A stretch of 64,000 nucleotides of DNA from Terriglobia bacterium (GTDB taxonomy: Bacteria > Acidobacteriota > Terriglobia > Terriglobales > Acidobacteriaceae). Shown piece by piece: positions 45,358 through 54,710 of the stretch. The position numbers were made by a program, and so were the translations under genes. The stretch spans positions 186,001 to 250,000 of the forward strand of contig JAIQFP010000003.1 of assembly GCA_020073165.1 (NCBI GenBank), read 5' to 3'. The notes under the pieces are model-generated. The model ran no database searches. It had not been told where the DNA came from and saw only the letters and a list, made by a program, of their open reading frames with translations. Numbering within the stretch: the stretch's first letter is position 1; each line of letters opens with the position of its first letter.

Positions 45358-45872
45358 TTACTCTGGGCTATCTGGGGCTATGCTGCGCTCCCGCACCTGC
45401 TCGGAAGTCAGCCCGTACAGTGGCGGCGTGGGGATGTCTAGGATGGCGAGGTAAGTGTAGATCTGGCCGCGATGGTGGATCTCATGCTCCACCATGGCCC
45501 GGAGCCATTTCCAAACGGTGATCGAGGCACCGTCAGGCGTGGCGCACTTGCGGTTCAGGTCTGCGGCGCTCAGGCGGGAGATGATCTCGACCGACTCGCG
45601 ATGCAACCGCTCCATGCACATCACGACTTCTTCGTAGCCATCGGCCAGCCCCTTGCCGCAGCCGGCGTAGCGGCTCGGCCTGTTCTGGATGGTTTCAGCA
45701 AACATGTAGCGCTCGATGGCTGCCATGTGGCGAACCAAGTCTCCCAGCGTGAACTTGCCTTCGCGATAAGACCAGTCCAGCTTGTCGGGAGGGATGCACG
45801 AACAACCCGCATGGTCCGCTGATGGACCTTGTCTAGATAGTCGAGGAAGAGGTCGAGATTCTGGATCTGCAC
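45358..45872 (-). pseudogene. DinB-family protein gene with a single-base frameshift
   Basis: A GTG at 45872 opens QIQNLDLFLDYLDKVHQRTMRVV. The continuation (CIPPDKLDWSYREGKFTLGDLVRHMAAIERYMF) lies in the next frame, so one base is missing near 45797-45803. Adding it back gives a product of about 171 residues. DinB-fold metal ligands are present: His in LVRHMAAIE and the pair in VEHEIHHRGQIY. DinB-superfamily proteins are four-helix metalloenzymes such as mycothiol- or bacillithiol-dependent transferases. Since the rest is fully conserved, a recent mutation or an assembly error are the likeliest causes. It starts 23 bases after the gatB stop. Confidence 0.82.
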
Positions 45873-45895
45873 GTTGATGAGTGAAAGTGATCTGC

Positions 45896-47371
45896 CTAAG
45901 ACTCCAGCTTCTTCGCGAGCAGTTCATTCACCAGCTGCGGGTTCGCCTGCCCCCTGGAAGCTTTCATTACCTGTCCGACAAAAAATCCGATCACGGTTTT
46001 CTTGCCGCCGCGATACTGTTCGAGCTGCTTGGGATTGGCGGCGATAACTTCATTAATGATTTTCTCGATCGCTGAGGTGTCAGTGATCTGCTGCGGCTTT
46101 TCTTTCTCGTAGACTGCCGGAAAATCCTGGCCGCGCTCGAAGCAGAGGTCGTAGAGATCCTTCAGCATCTTGCCCGAGATCGCACCGCTTTCGACCAGAT
46201 CGGCCGACATAGCTACACCCTTCATCGAGATCGGCGACTGCTCGATCTCCAGGCCCCTGGCCTTCAGACGGCCCATCAGTTCGCTCTGCACCAGGTTGGC
46301 CACGCGCTTCGGGTTCTTCGCTGCTTTGGCGGCGGCTTCGAACTGGTCGGCTAGCGCCTGAGTTGAGGTCAGCACCTGGACATCGTATTCGGTGATACCG
46401 TAATCCGCCACCATGCGCTTGCGGCGGGCTTCGGGCAGTTCCGGTAACATGCGCCGGATCTCCGCCTGCCACTTTTCATCCACCACCAGCGGCAGCAGGT
46501 CGGGCTCAGGGAAATAGCGGTAATCGTGCGCCTGTTCTTTCGAGCGCATGCCGTAGGTCTTGCCTTCGTTCGCGTTGTAGAGGCGGGTCTCCTGGGTGAT
46601 CTTGCCGCCGGATTCGATCACCCCGATGTGGCGCTCGATCTCGTATTCCAGCGCCTCGCGGATAAAGCGGAAGGAATTCACGTTCTTGACTTCGGTCTTG
46701 GTGCCGAATTCCTTCTGCCCGCGCGGGCGTACGCTGACGTTGGCGTCGCAGCGCAGCGAGCCTTCTTCCATGTTGCAGTCGCTCACCCCGGTGTAAAGGA
46801 TGATTTCCTTCAAGCGGGTCAGGTATTCGTAGGCTTCATCGGGCGAGGCGATGTCGGGTTCGCTCACGATCTCGATCAGCGGCACGCCGCTGCGGTTCAG
46901 ATCAATTGCGGTCGTCTGGTCGGAATCCGGAAAGCCTTCGTGCAGGCTCTTGCCCGCGTCCTCCTCGAGGTGCAGACGCGTGATCCCGATCTTCTTTCTT
47001 CCCGTGCCGGTCGTAATCTCAATCCAGCCGAACTCGGCCAGCGGCTTGTCGTACTGCGAGATCTGGTAGCCCTTGGGCAGGTCGGGGTAAAAATAGTTCT
47101 TGCGGGCGAAGATCGAGGTCTCGTTAACGCGGCAATTCAGCGCCATGGCAGCCCGCACCGCGAACTCCACTGCCTTGCGGTTCAGCACCGGAAGCGCGCC
47201 CGGCAATCCCAGGCAAACGGGGCAGACGTTGGTATTGGGCGGATCCCCAAAGCGAGTGGAGCAGGAACAGAAAATCTTGGACGCGGTCAGGAGCTGGACG
47301 TGCACCTCCAGCCCGATGACGGGTTCGTACCTGGCGCGGGCCGCTAAGGAGGTGTCGGGCGTCGTGGCCAT
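45896..47371 (-). CDS. gatB: Aspartyl/glutamyl-tRNA amidotransferase subunit B
   Basis: GatB, with GatA and GatC, converts Glu-tRNA(Gln) and/or Asp-tRNA(Asn) to the amide forms. The 491-residue product opens YEPVIGLEVHVQLLTASKIFC with the zinc cysteines (CSCSTRFG...CPVCLGLPG). It contains DLPKGYQISQYDKPL, LEEDAGKSLH, DLNRSGVPLIEIVSEPD and the C-terminal YqeY-like tail. gatA and gatC are not in the window. A TATAAT box ends nine bases before the ATG and no Shine-Dalgarno is visible, so a nearly leaderless mRNA is predicted. Confidence 0.97.
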   Translation of the reverse strand: MATTPDTSLAARARYEPVIGLEVHVQLLTASKIFCSCSTRFGDPPNTNVCPVCLGLPGALPVLNRKAVEFAVRAAMALNCRVNETSIFARKNYFYPDLPKGYQISQYDKPLAEFGWIEITTGTGRKKIGITRLHLEEDAGKSLHEGFPDSDQTTAIDLNRSGVPLIEIVSEPDIASPDEAYEYLTRLKEIILYTGVSDCNMEEGSLRCDANVSVRPRGQKEFGTKTEVKNVNSFRFIREALEYEIERHIGVIESGGKITQETRLYNANEGKTYGMRSKEQAHDYRYFPEPDLLPLVVDEKWQAEIRRMLPELPEARRKRMVADYGITEYDVQVLTSTQALADQFEAAAKAAKNPKRVANLVQSELMGRLKARGLEIEQSPISMKGVAMSADLVESGAISGKMLKDLYDLCFERGQDFPAVYEKEKPQQITDTSAIEKIINEVIAANPKQLEQYRGGKKTVIGFFVGQVMKASRGQANPQLVNELLAKKLES

Positions 47372-47379
47372 AAACAGTG

Positions 47380-47385
47380 ATTATA
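47380..47385 (-). promoter_or_regulatory. -10 box of gatB
   Basis: A perfect TATAAT on the minus strand predicts a start near 47373, two bases before the gatB ATG. No -35 hexamer is seen. Confidence 0.55.
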
Positions 47386-47450
47386 GTCGGGGTGGGGTGG
47401 CTGATGGCCTGGAGCCTGACCGTGCTTGCGGCTTGGAACTCGCCGAGAGT

Positions 47451-48122
47451 TCAGTTCGGCCTGGACGGCGCGCTCAGGTATTTCTCCAGCGGAATCTCGA
47501 AATACATCAGCTCATTCCCTTTGGCGTCGCGCGCACCTGTAAGGTAGAAGTTCGCGCCGGCCAGGGGGGTGGAAATTCCCGATACGTCAAAGAACATGAA
47601 GCCGGACTGGGTGCTGTGGGGCTCCACTGCACGGGCGCCGAATTGGGCGTTCTGAATTTCGTCCTGGGCTTGCTTGCTCACTGTGCCTTTGACCTTCTTG
47701 GTGGGAAGCGGGATGGGGAGTGTCCGGCCGGTGCTGGCCGAAGGATGCGCCAGCCGACGGTAGATATCGTCCGGGGTAGCAGGCGGAATCTTACTGTGGT
47801 CCGCCGTAATCAGCTTCACCGTTATGTCGGTGAGCGAGACGGCTTGATCGCCGTCGTTGGTGACAATCACAAAGAACGGGACAAAGCCCAGGTCGCTGTA
47901 ATGGACAGAAAAGATGTTAGCCTTGTCGGCCATGTCGTAGGGATCCACGGCAACGGTCACCTTTTCCAGGGGATGCTCGTCGTTCGCCGGATAGGTCTTG
48001 GCCGGCTGCGCTACCGGCATGACGAACTCCTTGGACGCCAGAACTGGCACCGAAGCCAGAACCAGCGCAGCCGCCAGGGCAAAGATCCTTTTCGCGAACA
48101 GCGCGGAAGGTTGGGTAGGCAT
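47451..48122 (-). CDS. Secreted protein of unknown function
   Basis: From the ATG at 48122 the 223-residue product has a signal peptide (RIFALAAALVLASVPVLA). A beta-rich domain follows: KVTVAVDPYDMADKANIFSVHYSDLGFVPFFVIVTNDGDQAVSLTDITVKLI, then SGFMFFDVSGISTPLAGANFYLTGARDAKGNELMYFEIPLEKYL. The layout suggests an immunoglobulin-like accessory fold. The frame is open 30 codons upstream, but a TATAAT at 48130-48135 falls inside that extension and supports the ATG as the true, leaderless start. Divergent from waaA. Confidence 0.78.
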   Translation of the reverse strand: MPTQPSALFAKRIFALAAALVLASVPVLASKEFVMPVAQPAKTYPANDEHPLEKVTVAVDPYDMADKANIFSVHYSDLGFVPFFVIVTNDGDQAVSLTDITVKLITADHSKIPPATPDDIYRRLAHPSASTGRTLPIPLPTKKVKGTVSKQAQDEIQNAQFGARAVEPHSTQSGFMFFDVSGISTPLAGANFYLTGARDAKGNELMYFEIPLEKYLSAPSRPN

Positions 48123-48129
48123 GATCTCG

Positions 48130-48135
48130 ATTATA
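48130..48135 (-). promoter_or_regulatory. -10 box of the secreted protein gene at 48122
   Basis: A perfect TATAAT on the minus strand ends eight bases before the ATG, so transcription should begin at or one base before the A of the start codon. Confidence 0.55.
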
Positions 48136-48210
48136 AGATGCAGGCTGCGCGGGCGGCGGTGCCCGAGGTGCGGGTTGCGGCGAACAAACGGGTAGAATGT
48201 CCCTTCCCTC

Positions 48211-49509
48211 ATGTACTGGGTTTATAGCGCGCTGCTGGCGTTGTGGCTGCTGGTGAGCCTTCCCTACTGGGTGATGCAGATGATGCGCCACGGCAAGTAC
48301 CGCTCCGGGTTGGGTGAGCGATTCGGGAGAGTGCCGGCGAGATTGGGGCAACGACCGACAGGGGCCACGATCTGGGTCCACGCGGTGTCGGTGGGTGAGG
48401 TGCTTGCGGTGAGCGGGCTGATTGGGGAGATCCAGCGGCGCTTTCCGCAGCATCATGTGGTGGTTTCCACGACGACGGACACCGGGCAGCAACTCGCCCG
48501 CAAGCGCTTCGGAGAAGAAAACGTCTTTTACTTTCCCCTGGATTTTGCCTTTGCCATACGGCCATATCTGGAGAGCTTACGCCCACAACTGATCGTGATT
48601 GCGGAAACCGAGTTTTGGCCGAATTTCCTGCGTCTGGCACACCATAGCCGGGCGCGGGTTGCGGTGGTCAACGCCCGCATCTCGGATCGCTCGTTGCCGG
48701 GGTACCGGAGGGCGCGCTGGCTGTTGAGCCGAGTCTTGCAACACGTGGACCTTTTCCTGGGGCAGACCGAGGCAGACCGCCAGCGTTTGGCCGACATCGG
48801 AGCGCCCGGCGAGCGGGTAGAGGTTAGCGGCAACCTCAAGTTTGATGTGGCACCCCCAGCTCCGCCACCCATTGTCTCCAGCCTGCGAAGTGGGCTGGAG
48901 AAAGCCGGGGCCGGCCCGGTCATCGTGTGTGGCAGTACAGTGGATGACGAGGAACCATTGCTACTGCGTGCTTTCGAGAATGTCCTGGCCAGCCATCCGC
49001 GAGCGGTGATGATCCTGGCGCCGCGTCATCCCGAGCGTTTTGTGGAAGTCGCGAAGTTGCTGGAACAGCTCAGCGTGCGATTCTGGCGGCGTTCGTTGTG
49101 GAGCGGCGACCCGATCAGCGGCGGAGTCTTGCTGCTCGATAGTATTGGCGAACTGGCTTCGCTGTATGCTCTGGCGGACATCGCTTTTGTCGGGGGGAGC
49201 CTGGTTCCGCGGGGCGGGCACAACATCATTGAACCCGCCCAATACGGAGTGCCCATTATCGTCGGAGACCATACGGAAAACTTTCGCGACATTGTGGGAT
49301 TGTTTGAGAGCTGCCAAGCGGTGCGCGTGGTGGGTCCGGCGGAGCTTCCCCTGGTGTTTATGGAGCTGATTTCCAACGAAGCGCAGCGGGAGGCGCTGGG
49401 CCGGCGGGCCGCCGAGACGCTACGTGAACAGAAGGGGGCAACCAGCAGGACGGTGGCCGCGCTGTTGAAACTGCTTGATCAGGGCCATGTCACAGAAGCA
49501 GGTCTCTGA
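48211..49509 (+). CDS. waaA: 3-deoxy-D-manno-octulosonic acid (Kdo) transferase
   Basis: WaaA adds Kdo to lipid IVA, starting the LPS core at the inner membrane. The 432-residue GT-B glycosyltransferase has an N-terminal membrane helix, the catalytic HAVSVGEVLA motif, STTTDTGQQLA, AETEFWPNFLR, ISDRSLPGYRR and the GGSLVPRGGHNIIEPAQYGVP donor-site block. A TAGAAT box at 48193-48198 ends 13 bases before the ATG, with no Shine-Dalgarno. It is the first gene of a lipid A/inner-core cluster running to about 53741. Confidence 0.95.
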   Translation: MYWVYSALLALWLLVSLPYWVMQMMRHGKYRSGLGERFGRVPARLGQRPTGATIWVHAVSVGEVLAVSGLIGEIQRRFPQHHVVVSTTTDTGQQLARKRFGEENVFYFPLDFAFAIRPYLESLRPQLIVIAETEFWPNFLRLAHHSRARVAVVNARISDRSLPGYRRARWLLSRVLQHVDLFLGQTEADRQRLADIGAPGERVEVSGNLKFDVAPPAPPPIVSSLRSGLEKAGAGPVIVCGSTVDDEEPLLLRAFENVLASHPRAVMILAPRHPERFVEVAKLLEQLSVRFWRRSLWSGDPISGGVLLLDSIGELASLYALADIAFVGGSLVPRGGHNIIEPAQYGVPIIVGDHTENFRDIVGLFESCQAVRVVGPAELPLVFMELISNEAQREALGRRAAETLREQKGATSRTVAALLKLLDQGHVTEAGL

Positions 49510-49516
49510 CCCGGGC

Positions 49517-49539
49517 GGGACGGGTCAAAGACCCGTCCC
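49517..49539. repeat. GC-rich hairpin GGGACGGGTC-AAA-GACCCGTCCC
   Basis: Perfect 10-base arms with loop AAA and flank ATACAG, inside the waaA-lpxK spacer, so it lies within an operon rather than at its end. Confidence 0.65.
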
Positions 49540-49588
49540 ATACAGGACTAGCTTCACACAATCGCCACCACACGGAACCACTGTGCAG

Positions 49589-50533
49589 ATGAATCCCCTG
49601 GCTTCGATGTTTGGCCTTGGCGTGCGGGCGCGGAATGTGCTCTACGACCGCGGCATCCTGCCGAACAAGAGGCTGGAGGGGCCTGTCATCAGCGTGGGCA
49701 ACCTCTCGGTGGGCGGCTCGGGCAAGACACCGTTCGTGATCCTGTTGGGGGAGCTGCTGAAAGCTCGTGGTGTGAAGTTCGATATTCTCTCCCGCGGGTA
49801 TGGGCGCCAGACGCAAGGCGTAATGCTCGTGGATGCAGGAGGCTCGGCCCGCGATTTCGGCGATGAGCCGCTGCTCATGGCACGACGGCTGGGGGTTCCA
49901 GTGGTGGTAGGTGAAGATCGTTATGAGGCAGGCCGTATGGCTGAGGCGAAATTCGGTCCGCAGTTGCACCTGCTGGACGACGGCTTTCAGCATCGCGCGC
50001 TGGCACGGGATTTCGATGTCGTGCTAACCACTCCTGAGGATGCCCGTGACCACCTGTTGCCGGCCGGGCGACTGCGCGAACCGCTGACTGCGTTGCGCCG
50101 GGCTGACGCTGTGGTGCTCACCAGCGGCGCTTCCCCGGATCCTTTTCCGCTGGATGGCAAACTAGTGTGGCGGGTGCGCCGCGGCATTCTGCCGAGCAAC
50201 GTCCCCGCGAACCCGGTTGTGTTCTGCGGGATTGCCCGGCCGCAGAATTTCCTGCTGCAACTGCGCACGGCGGGGATTGAACCGATCGCGGAAGCACGCT
50301 TCGCGGACCATCATGCCTACACCGAGCAGGACATTCGTGAATTGTTAAAGTTGCGCCAGCAGAGCGAAGGCGGTGGGTTCGTTACCACGGAGAAGGACGC
50401 CATCAACCTGGGCGGATACCTTTCCGCGCTGGCGCCCCTGGCCGTGGTTCCGGTCAAGATGGAACTGGCGGACGCACCTAACGCTCTGGATACAATGATG
50501 CGGGTGATTGACGGGCGCAGGCGCAAAGCGTGA
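49589..50533 (+). CDS. lpxK: Tetraacyldisaccharide 4'-kinase
   Basis: LpxK phosphorylates the 4' position of the lipid A disaccharide. The ATG at 49589 gives 314 residues; the open frame upstream runs through a palindromic repeat and is discarded. Motifs are the N-terminal MFGLGVRARNVLYDRGIL helix, GNLSVGGSGKTPFVI (P-loop), LSRGYGRQTQG, DEPLLMARR, LLDDGFQHRALARDFD and the C-terminal FVTTEKDAINL. Second gene of the lipid A cluster. Confidence 0.95.
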   Translation: MNPLASMFGLGVRARNVLYDRGILPNKRLEGPVISVGNLSVGGSGKTPFVILLGELLKARGVKFDILSRGYGRQTQGVMLVDAGGSARDFGDEPLLMARRLGVPVVVGEDRYEAGRMAEAKFGPQLHLLDDGFQHRALARDFDVVLTTPEDARDHLLPAGRLREPLTALRRADAVVLTSGASPDPFPLDGKLVWRVRRGILPSNVPANPVVFCGIARPQNFLLQLRTAGIEPIAEARFADHHAYTEQDIRELLKLRQQSEGGGFVTTEKDAINLGGYLSALAPLAVVPVKMELADAPNALDTMMRVIDGRRRKA

Positions 50534-50553
50534 GAGAATCTTGAGTTCCTGTG

Positions 50554-50570
50554 GCCGGTGGGACGCCGGC
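50554..50570. repeat. Short GC palindrome GCCGG-N7-CCGGC before rfaE1
   Basis: GTGGCCGGTGGGACGCCGGC followed by GCTAC lies 10 bases before the ATG. In frame it would encode AGGTPALRL, a tell-tale repeat-derived extension. GCCGGCGCTAC is shared with 22646-22656. Confidence 0.5.
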
Positions 50571-50580
50571 GCTACGACTG

Positions 50581-51615
50581 ATGACCAAGCATCCCAAAGA
50601 AGGCGAGCGGCTGAGAAAGATCGTCGAATCGTTTCCGAAGGTCACGGTCACGGTGATCGGGGATCTCGTGGCCGACGAATTCGTCTTCGGCGAGATTTCG
50701 CGGGTGTCGCGGGAAGCGCCGGTACTGATTCTCAAGCACCGGGAGCGCACGGTGGTCCCCGGCGGCGGAGCCAATGCAATCAACAATCTTGCTGACCTGG
50801 GCGTGAACGTGCTTCCGGTAGGCGTGGTGGGCGACGACGAACCCGGGCGCCTGCTGCTCAAGACTTTTCGCCACAAACACATTCCCATCAGTGGCGTCCT
50901 GAAGGACAAGAACTACACTACGGTGACGAAGACCCGTATCCTCGCCGGGATGACGCACACGGCGCGGCAACAGGTAGTGCGCGTGGACCGCGAGCCGGAA
51001 AGCGAGCCCAATAGCCACCTCAAGCGCGAACTGGTGCTGGCAGCGCGGGAGTATGCGCGCGCCTCTGACGCGCTGCTGGTTTCCGATTACGGTTACGGCG
51101 CCGCAACCCCCGCCATCCTGAACGCGATTCGGGATCGAGGACGGTTGGAGCGCCTGCCCGTGATCGTGGATTCGCGTTACCGCTTGCTGCAGTACTCTGG
51201 AGTGACGGCGGCCACACCCAATGAGCCCGAGGTGGAAGAAGCCATGGGCATCCGCATTGGGCAGGACTGGTCGCGGGTGTGTGCTGCGGGTGAGCAGATC
51301 ATGGCGCAAATGAAGCTGCAATCGCTGGTGATCACGCGCGGACGCGACGGCATGGTGGCCTTTGCCGCCAAGCACAAGCCGGTGGACATCCCGATTTTCG
51401 GCTCTGACGAAGTGGCGGACGTGACCGGGGCCGGCGACACGGTCATCGCCACCTTCACCGCAGCTCTGGCGGCCGGGGCCAGCGCCGAGGAGGCTGCCCA
51501 ACTGTCCAATTACGCCGGGGGAATCGTGGTGATGAAGCGCGGCACCGCCACCGTCAGCCGGCAGGAGCTGTTGGACGCGCTGGAGAAGGCTCCCCCGGCG
51601 ACTAGATCCCATTGA
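50581..51615 (+). CDS. rfaE1: D-glycero-beta-D-manno-heptose-7-phosphate kinase
   Basis: This PfkB/ribokinase-family enzyme phosphorylates heptose 7-phosphate at C1 in ADP-heptose synthesis. The ATG at 50581 gives 344 residues; a frame 10 codons longer runs through a palindromic repeat (AGGTPALR) and is rejected. Motifs are [48 protein letters not shown] and the catalytic [13 protein letters not shown]. In E. coli kinase and adenylyltransferase are fused as HldE; here they are separate, overlapping genes. TTGA links this stop and the next start. Confidence 0.94.
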   Translation: MTKHPKEGERLRKIVESFPKVTVTVIGDLVADEFVFGEISRVSREAPVLILKHRERTVVPGGGANAINNLADLGVNVLPVGVVGDDEPGRLLLKTFRHKHIPISGVLKDKNYTTVTKTRILAGMTHTARQQVVRVDREPESEPNSHLKRELVLAAREYARASDALLVSDYGYGAATPAILNAIRDRGRLERLPVIVDSRYRLLQYSGVTAATPNEPEVEEAMGIRIGQDWSRVCAAGEQIMAQMKLQSLVITRGRDGMVAFAAKHKPVDIPIFGSDEVADVTGAGDTVIATFTAALAAGASAEEAAQLSNYAGGIVVMKRGTATVSRQELLDALEKAPPATRSH

Positions 51616-52094
51616 GCACGCGAAAAATTCTGCGTCGCGAAGAACTGCAGCAGCGCGCGGCCGAGTGGCGGCGCGCGGGCGAGCGCATCACTCTGGCCAA
51701 TGGATGCTTTGATCTGCTGCATGTGGGGCACGTGCGTTATCTGCACGCGGCCAAGGCCCTGGGTGGCCATCTGATTGTCGCGATCAACTCCGATGAATCG
51801 GTACGCGCGCTGAAAGGCGCCGGCCGTCCGCTGATGCCGGCTGAGGAGCGCGCAGAGGTCCTGGCGGCGCTGGCCGACGTGGACGCAGTGGTGATTTTCT
51901 CCGAGCCGGATGTGCGTACCCTGATCCGTGAAATTCGCCCGGACGTGCACGCCAAGGGCACCGACTACACCGCCGACACTGTGCCCGAGCGCGATGTCGT
52001 GCGCGAATGCGGAGGCCGGGTGGAGATCGTCGGCGATCCCAAGGACCATTCGGCCAGCGCCATCATCCGTTCGCGGCTGGAACGGCGTTCGTGA
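51612..52094 (+). CDS. rfaE2: Heptose-1-phosphate adenylyltransferase
   Basis: This nucleotidyltransferase makes ADP-heptose. The TTG start overlaps the rfaE1 stop by four bases (TTGA). The 160-residue product has [21 protein letters not shown] (the HxGH active site), [14 protein letters not shown] and the C-terminal [16 protein letters not shown] block, which corresponds to the ISTT(A/S) motif region. It is stand-alone, equal to the C-terminal half of E. coli HldE. The next gene again overlaps by four bases (GTGA). Confidence 0.95.
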   Translation: MSTRKILRREELQQRAAEWRRAGERITLANGCFDLLHVGHVRYLHAAKALGGHLIVAINSDESVRALKGAGRPLMPAEERAEVLAALADVDAVVIFSEPDVRTLIREIRPDVHAKGTDYTADTVPERDVVRECGGRVEIVGDPKDHSASAIIRSRLERRS

Positions 52095-53203
52095 GCATGG
52101 CATCGCAGACCAGAGACACGCCCGCAACGATCACTGCGTCGGGAGACATCCAGCGATTGCTGATTGTGCGGCTCGGTTCCATGGGCGACATCATTCACAC
52201 ATTGCCCGCAGCGACCGCACTACGCCAAGTCTTTCCCCAAGCCACCATCGGATGGATCGTGGAGGAGCGCTGGGCAGAATTGTTGTGCACGCTGCCCACC
52301 CCGCGTAGCGGCCCGCGCTCGCCACAACGGCCGCTGGCAGACCGAATTCATACCGTCAGCACGGCCAAGTGGCGAGCTGCGCCACTGTCAAACCAGACCT
52401 GGGAGCAGATCGCAGCCGGATTGAGCGAACTGCGTGCCGCACGATACCAGGTTGCAGCCGACTTCCAGGGCGCGGCGCGCTCTGCCCTCCTGGCCCGCTG
52501 GTCCGGCACGCCGGTGATCTTCGGAGTGGCGCAGCCCCGGGAAAACGTCGCCAGCATGTTCTACACGCGCCAGGTGATTGCCCGTGGCACGCACATTGTG
52601 GAACAGAATTTTTCACTTGCGGAAGCCATTGCTGGGCGCTCGCTGGAAATGCCGAGGGTCGAGTTTCCCCACGATGAGTCTGCCGAGCAGGAATGCGACC
52701 GCCGCCTACGAATTCTCGATATCCATGATTTCGTGTTGCTCAATCCGGGCGCCGGGTGGGGCGCCAAACAGTGGCCGCCCGAAAGATATGGAGAGGTGGC
52801 CAGGCATCTGGCAGAGGATGGTCTGCGGTCGCTGGTCAACTTTGGTCCCGGCGAAGAAGGGCTGGTGCAGGCCGTCGAAGCAGCCAGCGGGGGCACGGCT
52901 AAAGGAACTGTCCTGTCGCTGACCGAGTTGACTGCGCTCACCCGGCGCGCGCGGCTGTTCATCGGGGGGGATACCGGCCCCATGCATCTGGCCGCCGCTC
53001 TGGGCATTCCTGTGGTCAGTATTTTTGGACCCACCGACCCCGCGCGCAACGGGCCTTTCGGCACCCGCAGCATCGTACTGCGCAACCCGGAGAGCCCCAC
53101 CACCCACACCCGACGCGCGCAGCCGGACGAGGGCCTGTTGGAAATCAGTTCCGAAGAAGTAGTCGTGGCCGCCCGGAGATTGCTGAGGAGTTGCCGTGGC
53201 TAG
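52091..53203 (+). CDS. Heptosyltransferase-like glycosyltransferase (family 9)
   Basis: This GT9 protein transfers heptose from ADP-heptose to Kdo-lipid A or to heptose, as WaaC or WaaF do. The GTG at 52091 overlaps the rfaE2 stop as GTGA; an ATG lies two codons on. The product of about 370 residues has [24 protein letters not shown] at the N terminus and [14 protein letters not shown] plus [34 protein letters not shown] in the donor domain. Which core linkage it makes is not determined. Operon context fixes the pathway. Confidence 0.93.
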   Translation: MSMASQTRDTPATITASGDIQRLLIVRLGSMGDIIHTLPAATALRQVFPQATIGWIVEERWAELLCTLPTPRSGPRSPQRPLADRIHTVSTAKWRAAPLSNQTWEQIAAGLSELRAARYQVAADFQGAARSALLARWSGTPVIFGVAQPRENVASMFYTRQVIARGTHIVEQNFSLAEAIAGRSLEMPRVEFPHDESAEQECDRRLRILDIHDFVLLNPGAGWGAKQWPPERYGEVARHLAEDGLRSLVNFGPGEEGLVQAVEAASGGTAKGTVLSLTELTALTRRARLFIGGDTGPMHLAAALGIPVVSIFGPTDPARNGPFGTRSIVLRNPESPTTHTRRAQPDEGLLEISSEEVVVAARRLLRSCRG

Positions 53204-53741
53204 CTGGTCGCGCATTGCACGCCGCATCCGAGTGCCGCTGGGATTTGCCCTCGCCGCGCTCTACCTCTGGCTGGCGAAGCCGACTCTGATGTCGCTTCTC
53301 ATCGGTCTGGCCCTTGTCGTCCCTGGGATCGTGGTGCGCGCTCTGGCTTCGGGCCACGTGCAAAAGAACGAACAGCTCACCACCAGCGGGCCTTATGCCT
53401 ATACGCGCAATCCGCTTTATCTGGGTTCGCTGATCCTGGCCACCGGATTTGCACTCGCCGCGCGAAGCTGGTGGATGGCGGCGGCCATGGCTGTCTTTTT
53501 CCTCGCGATCTACCTGCCAGTAATCCGATCGGAGGAGACATTCCTGCGAGAGCGCTTTGCCGAGTTTGCAGAATATGCTCGCCACGTGCCGCGCCTGCTG
53601 CCTCGCCTCACTCCCTTTGGCAACGGTAAGAGCGAGTTTTCCAGGGATTTGTATCGCCAGCACCGCGAGTACAATGCCATAATCGGTGCGGTTGCGATGG
53701 TGGCAGCTTTGGTGGCGAAGCTGCTCTGGATTTCGAATTAG
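53196..53741 (+). CDS. Isoprenylcysteine carboxyl methyltransferase (ICMT)-family membrane protein
   Basis: The GTG at 53196 overlaps the heptosyltransferase stop by eight bases. The 181-residue protein has four or five membrane helices and the ICMT/PEMT-type signature (TTSGPYAYTRNPLYLGSLILATGFAL, then RSEETFLRERFAEFAEYARHVPRLLP), which binds S-adenosylmethionine at the membrane. Bacterial members methylate lipids or unknown substrates. Its place at the end of the lipid A cluster suggests an envelope lipid, but this is inference. Confidence 0.88.
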   Translation: MASWSRIARRIRVPLGFALAALYLWLAKPTLMSLLIGLALVVPGIVVRALASGHVQKNEQLTTSGPYAYTRNPLYLGSLILATGFALAARSWWMAAAMAVFFLAIYLPVIRSEETFLRERFAEFAEYARHVPRLLPRLTPFGNGKSEFSRDLYRQHREYNAIIGAVAMVAALVAKLLWISN

Positions 53742-53819
53742 CCGGGCGGGGGAACAAGCATCTCGCGACCCGGTTGTCAGCGTCTCACCATATTCTCAAC
53801 TCGTTCGTCTAAACAACAC

Positions 53820-54650
53820 ATGCGCAACTTCGTGATATCCGGCCTGGCACTACTCCTGTGTGGGATGCTGGCCGTTTCCCTGTCGCCGGGGCAGACCGGC
53901 GCCCCATCCCAGCCGCAGGGCTCTCCAAGCGCAACGGTGAGTGCGGCTCCTGCGTCGCAGATCATTCCTCCGCCCCCGAACTATCATTTTCCGAACGGCC
54001 AGACTTATGTGTATACCGTGGAGTGGCACCTGTTCACCGCTGGCAACGCTACGGTGAAGCTGGAATCCGCCGGGACGGACGAGCGCGTGTCTGCAACCGC
54101 CGATTCTAGCGGCGTGGTCAATGCCCTCTACAAAGTGCACGACCGCTTTGAAGCTCTATTCAGCGCGCACACTTTCTGTTCCCAGCGGGTTACCAAGCAC
54201 ACCGAGGAGGGATCTCATCAGCGCGACACCGTAATCGTCTTTGACTATGCGCGCGGCAAGAGCGTCCTGGACGAAAAGAACCTCAAGACCGGGGAATCGA
54301 AGCACGTCGGGAACGATATCCCCGCATGCGTCACCGACGTGGTCAGCGGGTTCTACTACCTGGCCTCGCTGCCCCTGGAAACGGGGGATAGCTATACGTT
54401 CTCGCTGAACGACGGCGGCAAGACAGTGGAGGTAACGGCACGGGTCGAGGCACGCGAACGGGTGAAGGTTCCCCTCGGCACTTTTCAGACCATCCGCGTC
54501 AAAGCAGAAGCCACGTCCGGCCCGATGAAGGGCAAGGGCAGCGTTTTTGTATGGTTCACCGACGATCCCAACCGCACTCCGGTGCAGATGCGCTCCAAGC
54601 TGGGATGGGGAACGCTGCTGTTCCGCATGCAGAGGCTGGAAAAGCAATAA
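53820..54650 (+). CDS. DUF3108-family secreted protein
   Basis: The 276-residue product has a signal peptide (FVISGLALLLCGMLAVSLSPG) and a Pro/Ser-rich linker. The DUF3108 domain follows: YHFPNGQTYVYTVEWHLFTAGNATVKLES, then ALYKVHDRFEALFS and a C-terminal GKGSVFVWFTDDPNRTPVQMRSKL. DUF3108 proteins are envelope-associated beta proteins, often found with lipoprotein- or LPS-related genes. It follows the LPS cluster after a 78-base gap and may be cotranscribed. Confidence 0.85.
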   Translation: MRNFVISGLALLLCGMLAVSLSPGQTGAPSQPQGSPSATVSAAPASQIIPPPPNYHFPNGQTYVYTVEWHLFTAGNATVKLESAGTDERVSATADSSGVVNALYKVHDRFEALFSAHTFCSQRVTKHTEEGSHQRDTVIVFDYARGKSVLDEKNLKTGESKHVGNDIPACVTDVVSGFYYLASLPLETGDSYTFSLNDGGKTVEVTARVEARERVKVPLGTFQTIRVKAEATSGPMKGKGSVFVWFTDDPNRTPVQMRSKLGWGTLLFRMQRLEKQ

Positions 54651-54704
54651 AGAAATCTCAGATCTCAGATTTCAGATTTCAGATTTTCAATTGTTGATTG
54701 TCAA
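54651..54704. repeat. CAGATTT-type word repeat
   Basis: AAATCTCAGAT, CTCAGATTT and CAGATTTCAGATTTTCAAT, then TTGTTGATTGTC. It fills the space between two convergent stops. The ATTGTTGATTG word is also in the 32758-32850 repeat. Confidence 0.5.
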
Positions 54705-54710
54705 GACTGG

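Noticed and set aside
50551-50580. Ten-codon N-terminal extension of rfaE1
   Set aside because: It is encoded by a palindromic repeat (AGGTPALRL), and the ATG at 50581 gives the expected family start.
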